Source of the DNA: Vicinamibacteraceae bacterium
GTDB taxonomy: Bacteria > Acidobacteriota > Thermoanaerobaculia > Multivoradales > Multivoraceae
Assembly: GCA_012270995.1 (NCBI GenBank)
Contig: JAAXHG010000018.1
Location: 1-56,004 of the forward strand
Reading direction: 5' to 3'
Length of the DNA: 56,004 bases
In this document: positions 9,392 to 18,213 of the stretch, in pieces
Numbering within the stretch: position 1 is the stretch's first letter
Layout of the letters: each line of letters opens with the position of its first letter
Translations under genes and position numbers: made by a program
The notes under the pieces: generated by a model
The model's input: only the letters and a program-made list of their open reading frames with translations
Told to the model about the DNA's origin: nothing
Databases searched by the model: none

Positions 9392-9889
9392 ATGTCCAAC
9401 GACGAACGCCAGTACTGGCTGATGAAGAGCGAGCCAGGCGAGTACTCCATCGACGATCTGGCCCGCGACGGGTCGACCTACTGGGACGGCGTGCGCAACT
9501 ATCAGGCCCGCAACCTGATGCGCGACCGGATGCGGATCGGCGACGGCGTTCTCTACTACCACTCGAACGCGAAGCCGACCGCCGTCGTCGGCCTCGCCCG
9601 GGTGTGCAGCGAGTCGTACCCGGATCCCACCCAGTTCGACCCGGGCGACCCTCACTACGACCCGAAGTCGGACCCGGAGAATCCTCGCTGGTACCTCGTC
9701 GACATCGAGTTCAGGCTCAAGTTCGCCGAGCCGGTGACGCTGGCCGAACTGCGGCAACGGCCCGACCTCGAGGGGATGGCGCTACTCCGCCGCGGGCAGC
9801 GGCTCTCCGTGCAGCCGGTGACCGAACGGGAGTGGCGGATCGTCTGCGCGATGGCCGGCGTCGGGGAGCCTGGCGTCGAGCAGCCGTAG
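9392..9889 (+). CDS. EVE domain-containing protein
   Basis: 165 residues, almost entirely one EVE domain. YWLMKSEP at the N terminus, WDGVRNYQARN, MRIGDGVLYYHSN and WYLVDIEF are the standard motifs. EVE belongs to the PUA superfamily and its members bind modified bases in DNA or RNA; eukaryotic THYN1 is a close relative. An AGGAGA ribosome site precedes the ATG. It starts 28 bases after the arginase stop and probably shares that transcript, although a functional link is not obvious. Confidence 0.93.
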   Translation: MSNDERQYWLMKSEPGEYSIDDLARDGSTYWDGVRNYQARNLMRDRMRIGDGVLYYHSNAKPTAVVGLARVCSESYPDPTQFDPGDPHYDPKSDPENPRWYLVDIEFRLKFAEPVTLAELRQRPDLEGMALLRRGQRLSVQPVTEREWRIVCAMAGVGEPGVEQP

Positions 9890-9923
9890 CGGGCCCGAGA
9901 CGCTGCTCTGGTTTCTGCCCGGT

Positions 9924-10600
9924 TCAACTGGGGCCGCGAAGAGCCGTGACGTAGACGATCGTCGGGTGCGCCGGATGGCGAGCCTTGACTTCAAAGGCCA
10001 TCCGGTTGAGCGTCCGGGCCTGCCGCGCGGGAGCCGCAGCGAACTCGAAGGCCAATCCCGGCGTGTTGTCCAGGAGAGTCGGCGCGGAAATGTTCAAGTA
10101 GAAGGGCATGCCCAGGCGCAGCGGGCGAAACGTCTCGCGGCCCGCTCTCGGCCCAGCGCCACAACGGGGACAGCGGAGTCTGCCCTTCTCGTCGGACTGC
10201 ACCAGGCCGATGGTCGAGATTCCCCGTCCTCCAGGAGTTGACCGGTTTCCAGGTTGATCGCAGCCGACTGGACCGGGCTGGAAGGTCTCCGACATCGCGC
10301 ATGTCGGTGCCCTCGGCGACAGGCCCAACGATCAGCCTCCTGAAGACCGCTTGCACCCCCGCAACCAGGGTAGCCTCGACCAGTTCTTCATCCCCTTCCA
10401 AGCGGCTCTCGACACGCTGGTGCAGTGCGGCCGCGAGGACGAGAAAGCACTCCGTCTTCCCCGAACCGCTCCCGCTCGTCACGACGACCGAGCGCGGCTC
10501 ACCTCTGGGATCGGAGCTGGAGCGCTACGCGGAGTGCGGCGCAGTAAGGGCCGGAGCGGGCCGGAAACGTCTCAGGTCGTCCGCGCCGGGAACGGCGCTT
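9924..10600 (-). pseudogene. Decayed DEAD/DEAH-box helicase
   Basis: Parts of a superfamily 2 helicase are spread over three minus-strand frames. Near 10500-10560 a frame reads PYCAALRVALQLRS and then hits a stop. In the next frame, about 10510-10330, comes PRSVVVTSGSGSGKTECF, a Walker A motif of the TSGTGSGKT type. In a third frame, 10328-9924, comes RLRCPRCGAGP followed by FRPLRLGMPFYLNISAPTLL, which resembles the zinc-motif and late helicase region of large defence-associated helicases (DUF1998 or DruE-like). Most of the middle is missing, so this is a deletion derivative with frameshifts rather than a short functional gene. It may belong with the fragment at 12655-13032, which has the same orientation. 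The family assignment below the helicase level is uncertain. Confidence 0.6.
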
Positions 10601-10845
10601 CCTCGGCCGCCCAGGCCGCCGAGGGCGACACCTGGGCCGGGGTGCGCCGGGCGTACCGCTCGCGCCGCAGCTCGCGGGCCGTAGGGGGCCGTACGCGAGG
10701 GTAGCAGCGGCCCCGGCTTGACGGTTGCTCGGCCGCTGTCTGCTAGCGTGTGTGACGTTCAACGTTCAAGCCTACGGGCGGGAACGTTCGCGGACGAGCC
10801 GCAAACGGCGGGCTGTAGCGCCTACATTCGCCAAGAGGAGGCTTC

Positions 10846-11805
10846 ATGAAGAAACCCGACGTTGTTCTCGCCGTCGTACTGGCCGCACTGCTCGCGTCCG
10901 TCGGCGCGGGCGCCGAAGAACACTCCCGCACGTTGGGGGATTACGACAGTCGCCGGGGCTACGAGTGGGTGGTCGCTTCGCGGCTACTGAACGCCGACGG
11001 CTCCGTCAAGTTGTCCACGAGGATGCCCGAGCGCCTGCGCAAGGGGCTTGAGTGGCAGCTTCAGAACAGCGCCCCGGCACCTGACCTGGAAGACGGGGAG
11101 ATCCCCTCGCCCGACCAGTGCGCCCCGCATCCGCCCGATGTCACGTCGTCGTCTATGCCGGGCAGCGAACAGGACGGGCGTTTCGTGTCCGCCCTCTTGT
11201 TGTCGGAAGTGGCTGTTACCGCCACGGTCGCTGGAATCGTTCCGGGGTTCTTCCGGGGCGGCAACCCTGGCGTTCTGCTCTCGCTGTCAGACGTAAGCCC
11301 GCTGCATGGTCGATCGGCGTCGATCGGCCATGTCCTGCTCCCCGTCGAGCGAACGTCAGCGAACGGCCGTGTCTTTTGTGCCGTGATGGACCGCGACCAC
11401 CACATCCCCACGCCGCCGCCGCCGCCGGGAACCCGCGTCGTGGTGATGGGGGCGTGGTCTTCGGAAGACGTAGTGTGGGGAAACACGCAGGGCCGCATGG
11501 GGTATCTGGCCACGGTGGATTCCGCTGAAGCGTTGCGGTGGATCGGCGGCTTTTTTTGGTCCGAGGAACGCCCGTCTACCTTGGCGTCCCTGCAACGGAG
11601 GGTCGACGAGGCCGCAAGAGGCGGGTTGTTCGATGTGACGGCGGACCTTGTCTCCCAAGACATCGAATCGCCGGAGCGCACGGAGTTCGTCAAGACTTGG
11701 GCGAGTTACGAACCGGACGGTTGCCGAGTCGTCGAGGTGGCCGAACTCCCCGGCGTCGGTCTGATGCCGTCCCGTACGGTCTGCCCCAGGAGGCCGCAAC
11801 GATGA
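10846..11805 (+). CDS. Exported protein of unknown function, paired with matrixin gene
   Basis: 319 residues. The N terminus is a signal peptide (KKPDVVLAVVLAALLASVGAGA, cleavage likely before EEHS). The rest looks globular with four cysteines (CAPHPPD, FCAVMD, GCRVVE, TVCPRR) and a short PPPPPP stretch near residue 185. I recognise no domain. A strong GAGGAGG ribosome site precedes the ATG. Its stop codon overlaps the start of the metalloprotease gene (ATGA), so the two are translationally coupled. It could be a secreted partner, substrate or inhibitor of that protease. The pair sits on the plus strand between two minus-strand relics. Confidence 0.75.
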   Translation: MKKPDVVLAVVLAALLASVGAGAEEHSRTLGDYDSRRGYEWVVASRLLNADGSVKLSTRMPERLRKGLEWQLQNSAPAPDLEDGEIPSPDQCAPHPPDVTSSSMPGSEQDGRFVSALLLSEVAVTATVAGIVPGFFRGGNPGVLLSLSDVSPLHGRSASIGHVLLPVERTSANGRVFCAVMDRDHHIPTPPPPPGTRVVVMGAWSSEDVVWGNTQGRMGYLATVDSAEALRWIGGFFWSEERPSTLASLQRRVDEAARGGLFDVTADLVSQDIESPERTEFVKTWASYEPDGCRVVEVAELPGVGLMPSRTVCPRRPQR

Positions 11806-12604
11806 GAGGCTTCTTTGTACCTCCGGTTCTGTTGTGTGTTCTGGCAACCGCGACGGCGTCGGCCCAACCGGGTTGCAAGCTGAACGTGTTTCCGGGCAAG
11901 ACGGCCGGGAAAATCGGATTCGTGCCCGCCGAAAAGGAGGAGGGCATCGACTGGGGCCTTTTGCAGAGCGCCGGGAGTAGATGGAAGGGCGCGTGCGGCG
12001 TCGGCCCCCGTTTCGGCTACGGCGGAGACGGGGCCGGCTACGACTCGAGCTGGCACATCGTGCCCGTGGATGTTGTGTCGGCCAGCGAGATGAAAGCAGC
12101 CACGAATTGCGCCGAGGCCGGGCGAACAAGCTTCAAGATCAACAGGGACGCCCCGTCGGGCTGCGCCAAGAATCTAGATCTCGTCTACTTGCACGAGATG
12201 GGCCACGTGCTCGGCATAGATGACACGGTTAGCGCGGCTTGCAGTCCACAGGGAAGCAGCCCCGGGTCCATCATGTGGCAGAACGCGCTGTCCCCAGCAA
12301 GACCTATGCCGTCACCCCCGAGACGTGCGCCGCTTTGCGGGAAGCCAGAGGCATAGAACCGTCGACAGGAGGAGGAGGCGGCGGCGGCGGCAACAACCCC
12401 GGCGGCGGCGCCGATCCTGGCGGCATTCCCGGAACGGGTACGAACCGCTGCGTAGACCACCCGGGCTCTCCGGGTTGCCCAATGGACTGCGACGCAAACC
12501 CGGACGACCCCAGGTGCGGGCGAGCCGATACTTGTTCGTACGACAGCAGCGGGAATCTCTTGCCCGGCGAGCCCGAGAATTGCCCGGCAACCCTGGCAAT
12601 CTAG
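11802..12604 (+). CDS. Matrixin-like secreted metalloprotease, frameshifted near C terminus
   Basis: A signal peptide (RGFFVPPVLLCVLATATASA) leads a protein whose zinc motif is HEMGHVLGIDD. This fits the HExxHxxGxxH/D pattern of matrixin-type metzincins with aspartate as third ligand. SIMWQN 30 residues later can serve as the Met-turn. The first frame ends at 12356, but the natural continuation lies in the next frame: SKTYAVTPETCAALREARGI, then a run of eight glycines and a Cys/Asp/Pro-rich tail ending at 12604. The switch happens in the run of four C at 12292-12295; one extra C would restore a single reading frame. This is either a real inactivating or phase-variable change, or a sequencing error. 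The catalytic domain is intact either way. The start overlaps the preceding stop. Confidence 0.75.
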
Positions 12605-12654
12605 AGGGGGCAGTCACGACGACGGCCCCGCCGCTCACTTGCCCGTCCCGTGAT

Positions 12655-13032
12655 CTAAGTCTGGCGAGCGCGCCGCGTCCTACGGTGGATTCTCCGCGGG
12701 TTGGAGAAGTCCAGTCCGACGCTGGCAAGAACGCCCTCCCACTTCCAGGGGCCCCCCTCGTGGTGACGCCGCCACCACTCGGCCGCGTAGAGGCAGAACA
12801 GCGCGTCGAAACCCGTCCGAATCTCACCGTCGGCCGTTGATTCACGCATCAGTGAACCCAACCGCCGGAACTCCTCGCCGGTCGTACGGTAGGCACAGAG
12901 TGGCCGCGAGTCGGGCCGCCGGATCCCCCGCGCTCGAACGAACTCCTCCCGAAAGGAAGCCAAGTCGCTCGCCTTCCGACTCTCGTCCACTCGACGCGTC
13001 TCTACATGCCGACCATCAAACGTTAGTGCCAA
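12655..13032 (-). pseudogene. Fragment resembling STY4851/ECs_5259-type defence protein
   Basis: An open frame of 125 residues with no signal peptide. The stretches RPLCAYRTTGEEFRRLGSLM and ALFCLYAAEWWRR followed by GGPWKWEGVLASVG recall the N-terminal part of large proteins named STY4851/ECs_5259 family, which occur beside big helicases in defence loci. Those proteins are far longer, so this would be a truncated piece; the C-terminal residues (Arg-rich) look like read-through into unrelated sequence. The recognition is from memory of motif patterns and is not secure. A helicase relic lies downstream on the same strand at 9924-10600. Confidence 0.4.
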
Positions 13033-13258
13033 CGATCGGAGAATACCGCTGCGAAGTCCCTGAACCTACACCGCCGGACCTGCCCTCTAGGCCGACATCA
13101 TGGAGCGCAGAGATCGCTTCCGCGCGGCCCACGAGCGACTCGACAGCCACCAAGAGAACGGGAGAAACGGCGGCCATTGGTGGCCGTGCATCCCGGGCTC
13201 CCGAGCCGACCGGGAACGAGCGGACCCAGGCGAACTGCCCAACGGCAGCTATAGTTGA

Positions 13259-14470
13259 TCAATCCACGCTCGCGACGCGGACGCCGCCCGAGCCCGTGTC
13301 GAGGATCACGCTCGCATCGCCGTCGCCGGCGATGAAGCGCATCTCGCCCCGCGACTTGTGCAGCGTCTTCGCGATCGGCACATCGACATCGATGCCGCCA
13401 CTGCCGATGTCAATGTCGAAGCGGGCCGACAGATCCTCCGGAACCAGCATGACGATGCCGCCGGAGCCGGTGTCGATCTCGAACCTGCCGTCGCCCATCC
13501 GCTCCAGGGCCAGATGCACTCTGCCACTGCCCGTGTCGATCTCGGCCGCGTCCGCGCCCGCGGACTCGACCCGCACGCTGCCGCTCCCGGTGTCGATCGA
13601 GAACCGCCCGGCTTCCAGGCCGTCCACGGTGACCCCGCCGCTGCCCGTGTCGATGTCGATCGCCTCGGCCGCGACCTCGGTGACTGCTACCGGGCCGCTG
13701 CCGGTGTCGATCGAGAGCAGCGAACCCTCGAAGCGGTCGAGACTTGCACGGCCGCTGCCCGTGTCCATGACCAGCCGGCCGCGCACGTCCCGCACCGCAA
13801 GGCCGCCGCTGCCGACGTCGATCTTCACGTCGCCGTCGAGGCCGGCGGCTTCGGCCATGCCGGCCCTGGTCTTGAGATCCAGATCGGCGGCGACATCCGA
13901 GACCTCGAGGTCGCCCGCTCCCAGTTCGACCTTGAGCGACCGCCCCTCTGGCACCCGAATCGTCACATCGGCCCATGCTTCGAGGCCGCTGCCCGACCGC
14001 TCGATCCGGATGCGGCGACCCGACATGGAGCGGAGGATCTCGCCCAGCAGACTTTCGGAACTGCCCGGCCGGCGCGACCACAGGTTGGCGCGGCGACGGC
14101 TGAACTCGGGGTAGACGTACCGTCTCTCTTCCTCGACCGGAAACTCGACCGCCAGCCGTGCCCGCGACCCGCGCGCGTCCTGGTCCAGCCGGATGTTCTC
14201 CCGCGTACCGTCGCGGCCGCGTACCGACACTTCGACCTCGAACTGGCTGCCGGTTGCCGGCCCGATCTCGATCTTCCCGATCAGACTGGACACCGTGAGC
14301 GAGTCCGCGTCGAAGCGGTGACTCTCGTCGAACTCGCCGAACGCGGGGACGGTCAGGAACGCGGCGGCGCACAGGGCGCCGACGCCCGCGATGCGAGCCG
14401 GCCTGCCGAGGGCGCGGGCAGCGTTGCGGTTCGGGACATCCGCTACGGAACTCGAAGGTCGAATGGTCAT
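13259..14470 (-). CDS. DUF4097-family beta-solenoid repeat protein, exported
   Basis: 403 residues. A hydrophobic stretch ([20 protein letters not shown], residues 26-45) acts as signal peptide after a charged N terminus. The second half consists of nine units built on IDTGSGG (variants MDTGSGR, IDVGSGG, IDIGSGG, LDTGSGG), spaced mostly 18-21 residues apart. This regular spacing is that of a right-handed beta solenoid as in DUF4097/DUF4098 putative adhesins. An [13 protein letters not shown] segment precedes it. The ATG at 14470 has a CAGGAGAG ribosome site. Function is not known; such proteins are thought to be cell-surface or periplasmic. It is divergent from efp. Confidence 0.85.
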   Translation of the reverse strand: MTIRPSSSVADVPNRNAARALGRPARIAGVGALCAAAFLTVPAFGEFDESHRFDADSLTVSSLIGKIEIGPATGSQFEVEVSVRGRDGTRENIRLDQDARGSRARLAVEFPVEEERRYVYPEFSRRRANLWSRRPGSSESLLGEILRSMSGRRIRIERSGSGLEAWADVTIRVPEGRSLKVELGAGDLEVSDVAADLDLKTRAGMAEAAGLDGDVKIDVGSGGLAVRDVRGRLVMDTGSGRASLDRFEGSLLSIDTGSGPVAVTEVAAEAIDIDTGSGGVTVDGLEAGRFSIDTGSGSVRVESAGADAAEIDTGSGRVHLALERMGDGRFEIDTGSGGIVMLVPEDLSARFDIDIGSGGIDVDVPIAKTLHKSRGEMRFIAGDGDASVILDTGSGGVRVASVD

Positions 14471-14583
14471 CGCTCTCTCCTGGTCTTCGGTGCTGAGTGT
14501 TCCGGCGCGAGGCGCGCCGTTCACCGATACACAACGCAGGCGGGGAAGGCAGGGTTTCACCGGCAGATCCGCCGAGTACGGGC

Positions 14584-14678
14584 CTGCATGGAACAGGCCT
14601 GTTCCCTCGCGTCAGCGCGGCGCGGACGCCGCGACTCGACTTGCATGGAACCACTGTTCCCTGCGCGACAGCGCAGCG
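14584..14678 (+). repeat. Imperfect direct repeat carrying two palindromes upstream of efp
   Basis: Two related blocks, 14584-14622 and 14641-14678, start 57 bases apart. Each contains TGCATGGAAC, then a gap, then TGTTCCCT and a CAGCGC tail. The first holds the perfect 16-base palindrome GGAACAGGCCTGTTCC (14590-14605); the second holds GGAACCACTGTTCC (14647-14660). They lie in the divergent gap between the DUF4097 gene and efp, where tandem operator sites are expected. The second resembles the GAAC-N4-GTTC SOS box of Gram-positive bacteria, but this may be coincidence. Confidence 0.6.
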
Positions 14679-14734
14679 ACAACGCTGCGGACGCTGCTAG
14701 GGTTTCGATCGAACGCGGGAGGGCGGTTTCAGCG

Positions 14735-15304
14735 ATGGCGAGCTACAACATGAACCAGGTCCGAACCGGACTCAAGGTGCTCGAGAACGGTGAGCCGAAC
14801 GTGCTCATCGCCTGCGACTTCATCAAGCCCGGCAAGGGACAGGCGTTCACGCGCGTCAAGATGCGCAACCTGCTGACCGGAAGGGTCAACGAGAAGACGA
14901 TGAAGCCCGGCGACCTGCTCGCGGACGCCGACGTCGTCGACACGTCGATGCAGTACCTCTACAGCGACGGCGAGCACTGGTTCTTCATGAATCCCGACAC
15001 CTACGACCAAGTCGAAGCCGACGTGCAGGCCCTCGCCGGCGCCGAGCAGTGGATCAAGGAAGAGGACATCTGCGGCGTCACGCTCTGGAACGGTCATCCC
15101 ATCCAGGTCAAGGCGCCCAACTTCGTCATCAGGGAGGTGGTCGAGACGGATCCGGGCCTCAAGGGCGACACGTCGAGCGGCGGCAGCAAGCCCGCCAGGC
15201 TCGAAACCGGCGCCACCGTCAAGGTCCCGCTCTTCATCCAGCAGGGCGAGTCGATCCGGGTAGACACGCGCACCGGGGAGTACGTCTCCCGCGCCAAGAC
15301 CTGA
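14735..15304 (+). CDS. efp: Translation elongation factor P
   Basis: 189 residues, standard length, with the three EF-P beta-barrel domains. The loop that reaches the ribosomal peptidyl-transferase centre reads [10 protein letters not shown], with the modifiable lysine at residue 34. That residue suits beta-lysylation by EpmA, whose gene follows 18 bases after the stop. EF-P rescues ribosomes stalled at consecutive prolines; several proteins in this window carry such runs (for example the PPPPPP in the protein at 10846). There is no strong ribosome site; a TAGGGT box lies about 30 bases upstream. Confidence 0.97.
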   Translation: MASYNMNQVRTGLKVLENGEPNVLIACDFIKPGKGQAFTRVKMRNLLTGRVNEKTMKPGDLLADADVVDTSMQYLYSDGEHWFFMNPDTYDQVEADVQALAGAEQWIKEEDICGVTLWNGHPIQVKAPNFVIREVVETDPGLKGDTSSGGSKPARLETGATVKVPLFIQQGESIRVDTRTGEYVSRAKT

Positions 15305-15322
15305 CGCCGCGGAACAGGAACC

Positions 15323-16312
15323 GTGGTGACCGGCAACGGCGCCGACTGGCGCCCCACCGCAACGCCCGAGGCACTGCGCCGGCGGGCGTCGATGCTGACC
15401 GAACTGCGCGCCTTCTTCGCCGAGCGGGACGTCCTCGAGGTCGAGACGCCGCTCCTGAGCGCGGAGACCACGCTCGACCTGCACCTGGACAGCATCGGCT
15501 GCGAGGTCGAGGCGCCCGGCTTCCCGAACCGCCGGATGTACCTCCAGACCTCCCCCGAACTGGCGATGAAACGGCTTCTGTCCGCGGGTTCCGGGTCGAT
15601 CTACCAGGTCTGCAAGGCCTTCCGGGGCGGTGAGCGAGGCCGCTGGCACAACACCGAGTTCACGATCCTGGAGTGGTACCGCGCCGGCTGGGACCACGTT
15701 CGGTTGATGCGGGAAGTGGTGGACCTGATCGAGACCCTTCTCGCCGGCTCGCACCGCCTGAAAGAAGCGGTCTACGCCAGCTACGCCGAACTGATGCAAC
15801 GTCACGCGGGTCTCGATCCGCACGACACCCCGAACCAGGATCTGCGCCGGGCCGTGGAACGCAGCTCCTCGCGCCGGGACGCCCTTGGTCTCGACCGCGA
15901 CGACCTTCTTTCCCGCCTGTTCCTCGAGAGGGTCGAGCCGACGTTCTCGCCCGACCGGGTCACCATCGTGTTCGACTACCCCGCCTCCCAAGCCGCGATG
16001 GCCCGGATCGGGACCAGAGATCCAAAGACGGCCGAGCGCTTCGAGGCCTTTGTGGGTCCCATCGAACTCGCCAACGGCTACGGCGAACTCACCGACCCCC
16101 GCGAACAGCGACGGCGACTCGAACACGACCTGGCCAAGCGACGTGAATCCGGCCGCCCGGAGCCGCCGATGCCGTCCCGCTTTCTGGCCGCGCTGGGGAG
16201 CGGCCTGCCCTCCTGCACCGGCGTCGCGCTGGGCTTCGACCGGCTGCTCGGACTCGACCTGGGCGCGCGCCGAATCGACGACCTGATCGCCTTCCCGGTC
16301 GAGCGGGCCTGA
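15323..16312 (+). CDS. epmA: EF-P beta-lysine ligase EpmA (lysyl-tRNA synthetase-like)
   Basis: 329 residues, matching EpmA/GenX/PoxA, which is a class II lysyl-tRNA synthetase core without the anticodon-binding domain. Motif 2 is visible in YQVCKAFRGGERGRWHNTEFT and motif 3 in GVALGFDRLLGL near the C terminus. VETPLLSAETT and YLQTSPELAMKRLL are conserved for the family. EpmA attaches (R)-beta-lysine to Lys34 of EF-P. The gene lies directly after efp, so substrate and modifier are co-expressed. The partner aminomutase EpmB is not in this window. A GTG start at 15323 follows AGGAA; GTG at 15326 is equally possible. Confidence 0.93.
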   Translation: MVTGNGADWRPTATPEALRRRASMLTELRAFFAERDVLEVETPLLSAETTLDLHLDSIGCEVEAPGFPNRRMYLQTSPELAMKRLLSAGSGSIYQVCKAFRGGERGRWHNTEFTILEWYRAGWDHVRLMREVVDLIETLLAGSHRLKEAVYASYAELMQRHAGLDPHDTPNQDLRRAVERSSSRRDALGLDRDDLLSRLFLERVEPTFSPDRVTIVFDYPASQAAMARIGTRDPKTAERFEAFVGPIELANGYGELTDPREQRRRLEHDLAKRRESGRPEPPMPSRFLAALGSGLPSCTGVALGFDRLLGLDLGARRIDDLIAFPVERA

Positions 16313-16324
16313 CCGTCCGCACCG

Positions 16325-16939
16325 CTACGTCGCGGACACCCGTGCCGCTGCCGCGGCGGCTGGGCCGGGCGGCAGCACCTCGAGAAGCTCGACCGCCGGC
16401 CGCTCGTCGCAGAAGATCGTCGCGAGACGTCCATAAACCCGCCTGGCCTCACGCTCCTCCGACTCCGCGATGCCGAAGTGGCGACGCATCTCGTCGTCCG
16501 GCTCGATCTCGAGCAGGCTGTGCGTGCTGATCCGCCGCAACTGCCGGTGCCGAATGAGGATGTGACCGATCGGCACGCTCTCGCCCAGGATGTCGCGTCG
16601 TGCCTCGTCGGTCGCGAAGCGCAGATTGAAGAGCACGATGCCGAACTGCACCACCGCGGAACCGTCCCCGCCGAACGTCCTGCCGACGTTCGCGGCCCGA
16701 CAAAGGAGAATCCGTCGCGCGTAGTGGTCGTCGTGGAGCACGCGATCCAGAACCACGACTTCGACCGGACCGCCGTGGTGGTCCTCCAAGGTCACCGTCA
16801 TGTGACTCTCATGCGCCAGAAGGCTCCTCTGCGGCTGCGGCACGGCGCGCGCCGATACCACGGTCGCCCGCGGCGCCTCCCTGCCGAACAAGCCGTAGAG
16901 GTCACCGATCGTGTGGGGAAACGCTTCAACCAGCTTCAT
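16325..16939 (-). CDS. Hypothetical protein with possible chorismate-lyase (UbiC) fold
   Basis: 204 residues, no signal peptide or membrane segment. VVQFGIVLFNLRFATDEARR followed by LGESVPIGHILIRHRQLRR resembles the pattern of UbiC/DUF98-type proteins, where a conserved arginine and a G-x-I-L-I strand line the ligand pocket. The C terminus is alanine-rich. The start codon directly follows the rnd stop codon with no gap, so the two are co-transcribed. A role in quinone precursor formation would follow only if the fold assignment is right. Confidence 0.4.
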   Translation of the reverse strand: MKLVEAFPHTIGDLYGLFGREAPRATVVSARAVPQPQRSLLAHESHMTVTLEDHHGGPVEVVVLDRVLHDDHYARRILLCRAANVGRTFGGDGSAVVQFGIVLFNLRFATDEARRDILGESVPIGHILIRHRQLRRISTHSLLEIEPDDEMRRHFGIAESEEREARRVYGRLATIFCDERPAVELLEVLPPGPAAAAAARVSAT

Positions 16940-18175
16940 TCAACGGCCACCCCGGCGGTCGCGCGGCGCGGCTGCGCGGGACGCCGTGCCACTATGCTCT
17001 GTCCCGGCTCGTCCCCGACCGCGCCGGCTCCGTTTCACGGCCTCCAGCACGCCGGCGCCATCGACCCGGGGCTCCAGCACGGACCGGCGCCAACCCTCGA
17101 TCTCACCGGGCCACACCCAGGCACCCCGCTCCAGGCTTCGAGCCGCCCATGCTTCCAGTGTCCGCCGGGACACCAGGGTTTCGGCCGGAAGATCGAGTTC
17201 GCCCGCGACCCGCGCAACCAGCTCGCGCAAGCGCTCCGTGAGACGGCTGGACGACCGGCCTCCCGAACGTTCCAGGCGCCTGGGAAGGTCGCTCTCCGGC
17301 AAGGCAATCGCGCCGCGCAGGAGGTCCAGGAGAGCCGGAGCGTACCGGCGGGCCTGCCTCGGGCCGAGCCCCTTCACCGTCGCCACTTCCTGAGCATTCC
17401 TGGGTATACGCCTCGCCAGATCGATGACCGTCTCGTCCCGGAGCACGAAGCCCCGGGGGAGATCGCGTTTCCGGGCCCGGCGTTCCCGCCACTCGCAGAC
17501 CGCACGCAGCGCGGCCAGTTGACGACGGGACATGCCCGGCCTCCCCAGCCGCTTGAACGACCATTCCGGATCGAGACGCGCTTCGGCCGCCCTGAGCAAG
17601 CGGCCGAACTCCTCCTCGGCCCAGGCCTCGCGGCCCCTTTCTCCAAGCCGCGCCCGCAACTGTTCGTGCGCGGGCAGCAGATAGGCCACGTCGAGGGCGG
17701 CATACCGGACCTGTTCCTCGCTCAGGGGCCGCCGCAACCAGTTCGAGCGCTGCACCCCCTTTTCCAGTTCGACGTCAAACAGCCGGGAGACGAGATGCAC
17801 ATAGCCCGGGGAACCGCCCAGGCCGCACAGTGTGGCCGCGACCTGGCAGTCGAACAGCCGTTCGGGAGCGAAACCGAAGACCTGGTGCAGGATCTCGAGG
17901 TCCTCGCTCGGCGAGTGAAAGACCTTGGTCACCACCCTGGACCGGATGACGTCCGCGAGTCCGGAGAGGTCGCGGACCGCAACCGTGTCGACCAGGTAGC
18001 AGCCAGCGGAGTCGGCGACCTGGATCAGGCCCAGGCGTGGGAAGAAGGTCCGCTCCCGCACAAACTCGGTGTCCAGGCCCACCGCCGGCTCACGCAGCCA
18101 GCGACGAGACAGATCGGCCAAGCGATCGTCACGGTCGACCACCTCGGGAGGCGGCGGCGATGGAAGTCTCGTCAT
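16940..18175 (-). CDS. rnd: Ribonuclease D
   Basis: 411 residues. The DEDDy exonuclease motifs are present: GLDTEFVRE (Exo I), SPSEDLEIL (Exo II) and YAALDVAYL (Exo III with tyrosine). An HRDC-type helical domain follows at about residues 215-290 (RRQLAALRAVCEWRERRAR, then IPRNAQEVATVKGLG). The C terminus is basic. RNase D trims the 3' ends of tRNA and other small RNAs. The gene starts 38 bases from the divergent nucleotidyltransferase gene and runs straight into the UbiC-like gene. Confidence 0.93.
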   Translation of the reverse strand: MTRLPSPPPPEVVDRDDRLADLSRRWLREPAVGLDTEFVRERTFFPRLGLIQVADSAGCYLVDTVAVRDLSGLADVIRSRVVTKVFHSPSEDLEILHQVFGFAPERLFDCQVAATLCGLGGSPGYVHLVSRLFDVELEKGVQRSNWLRRPLSEEQVRYAALDVAYLLPAHEQLRARLGERGREAWAEEEFGRLLRAAEARLDPEWSFKRLGRPGMSRRQLAALRAVCEWRERRARKRDLPRGFVLRDETVIDLARRIPRNAQEVATVKGLGPRQARRYAPALLDLLRGAIALPESDLPRRLERSGGRSSSRLTERLRELVARVAGELDLPAETLVSRRTLEAWAARSLERGAWVWPGEIEGWRRSVLEPRVDGAGVLEAVKRSRRGRGRAGTEHSGTASRAAAPRDRRGGR

Positions 18176-18213
18176 AGAATCTGGTCGGCCCTCGGGAGAA
18201 CTCGGATTCCGCC

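Noticed and set aside
14590..14660. SOS (LexA) boxes
   Set aside because: One palindrome fits GAAC-N4-GTTC but the other has a six-base spacer and the genes are not SOS genes, so the name is not justified.
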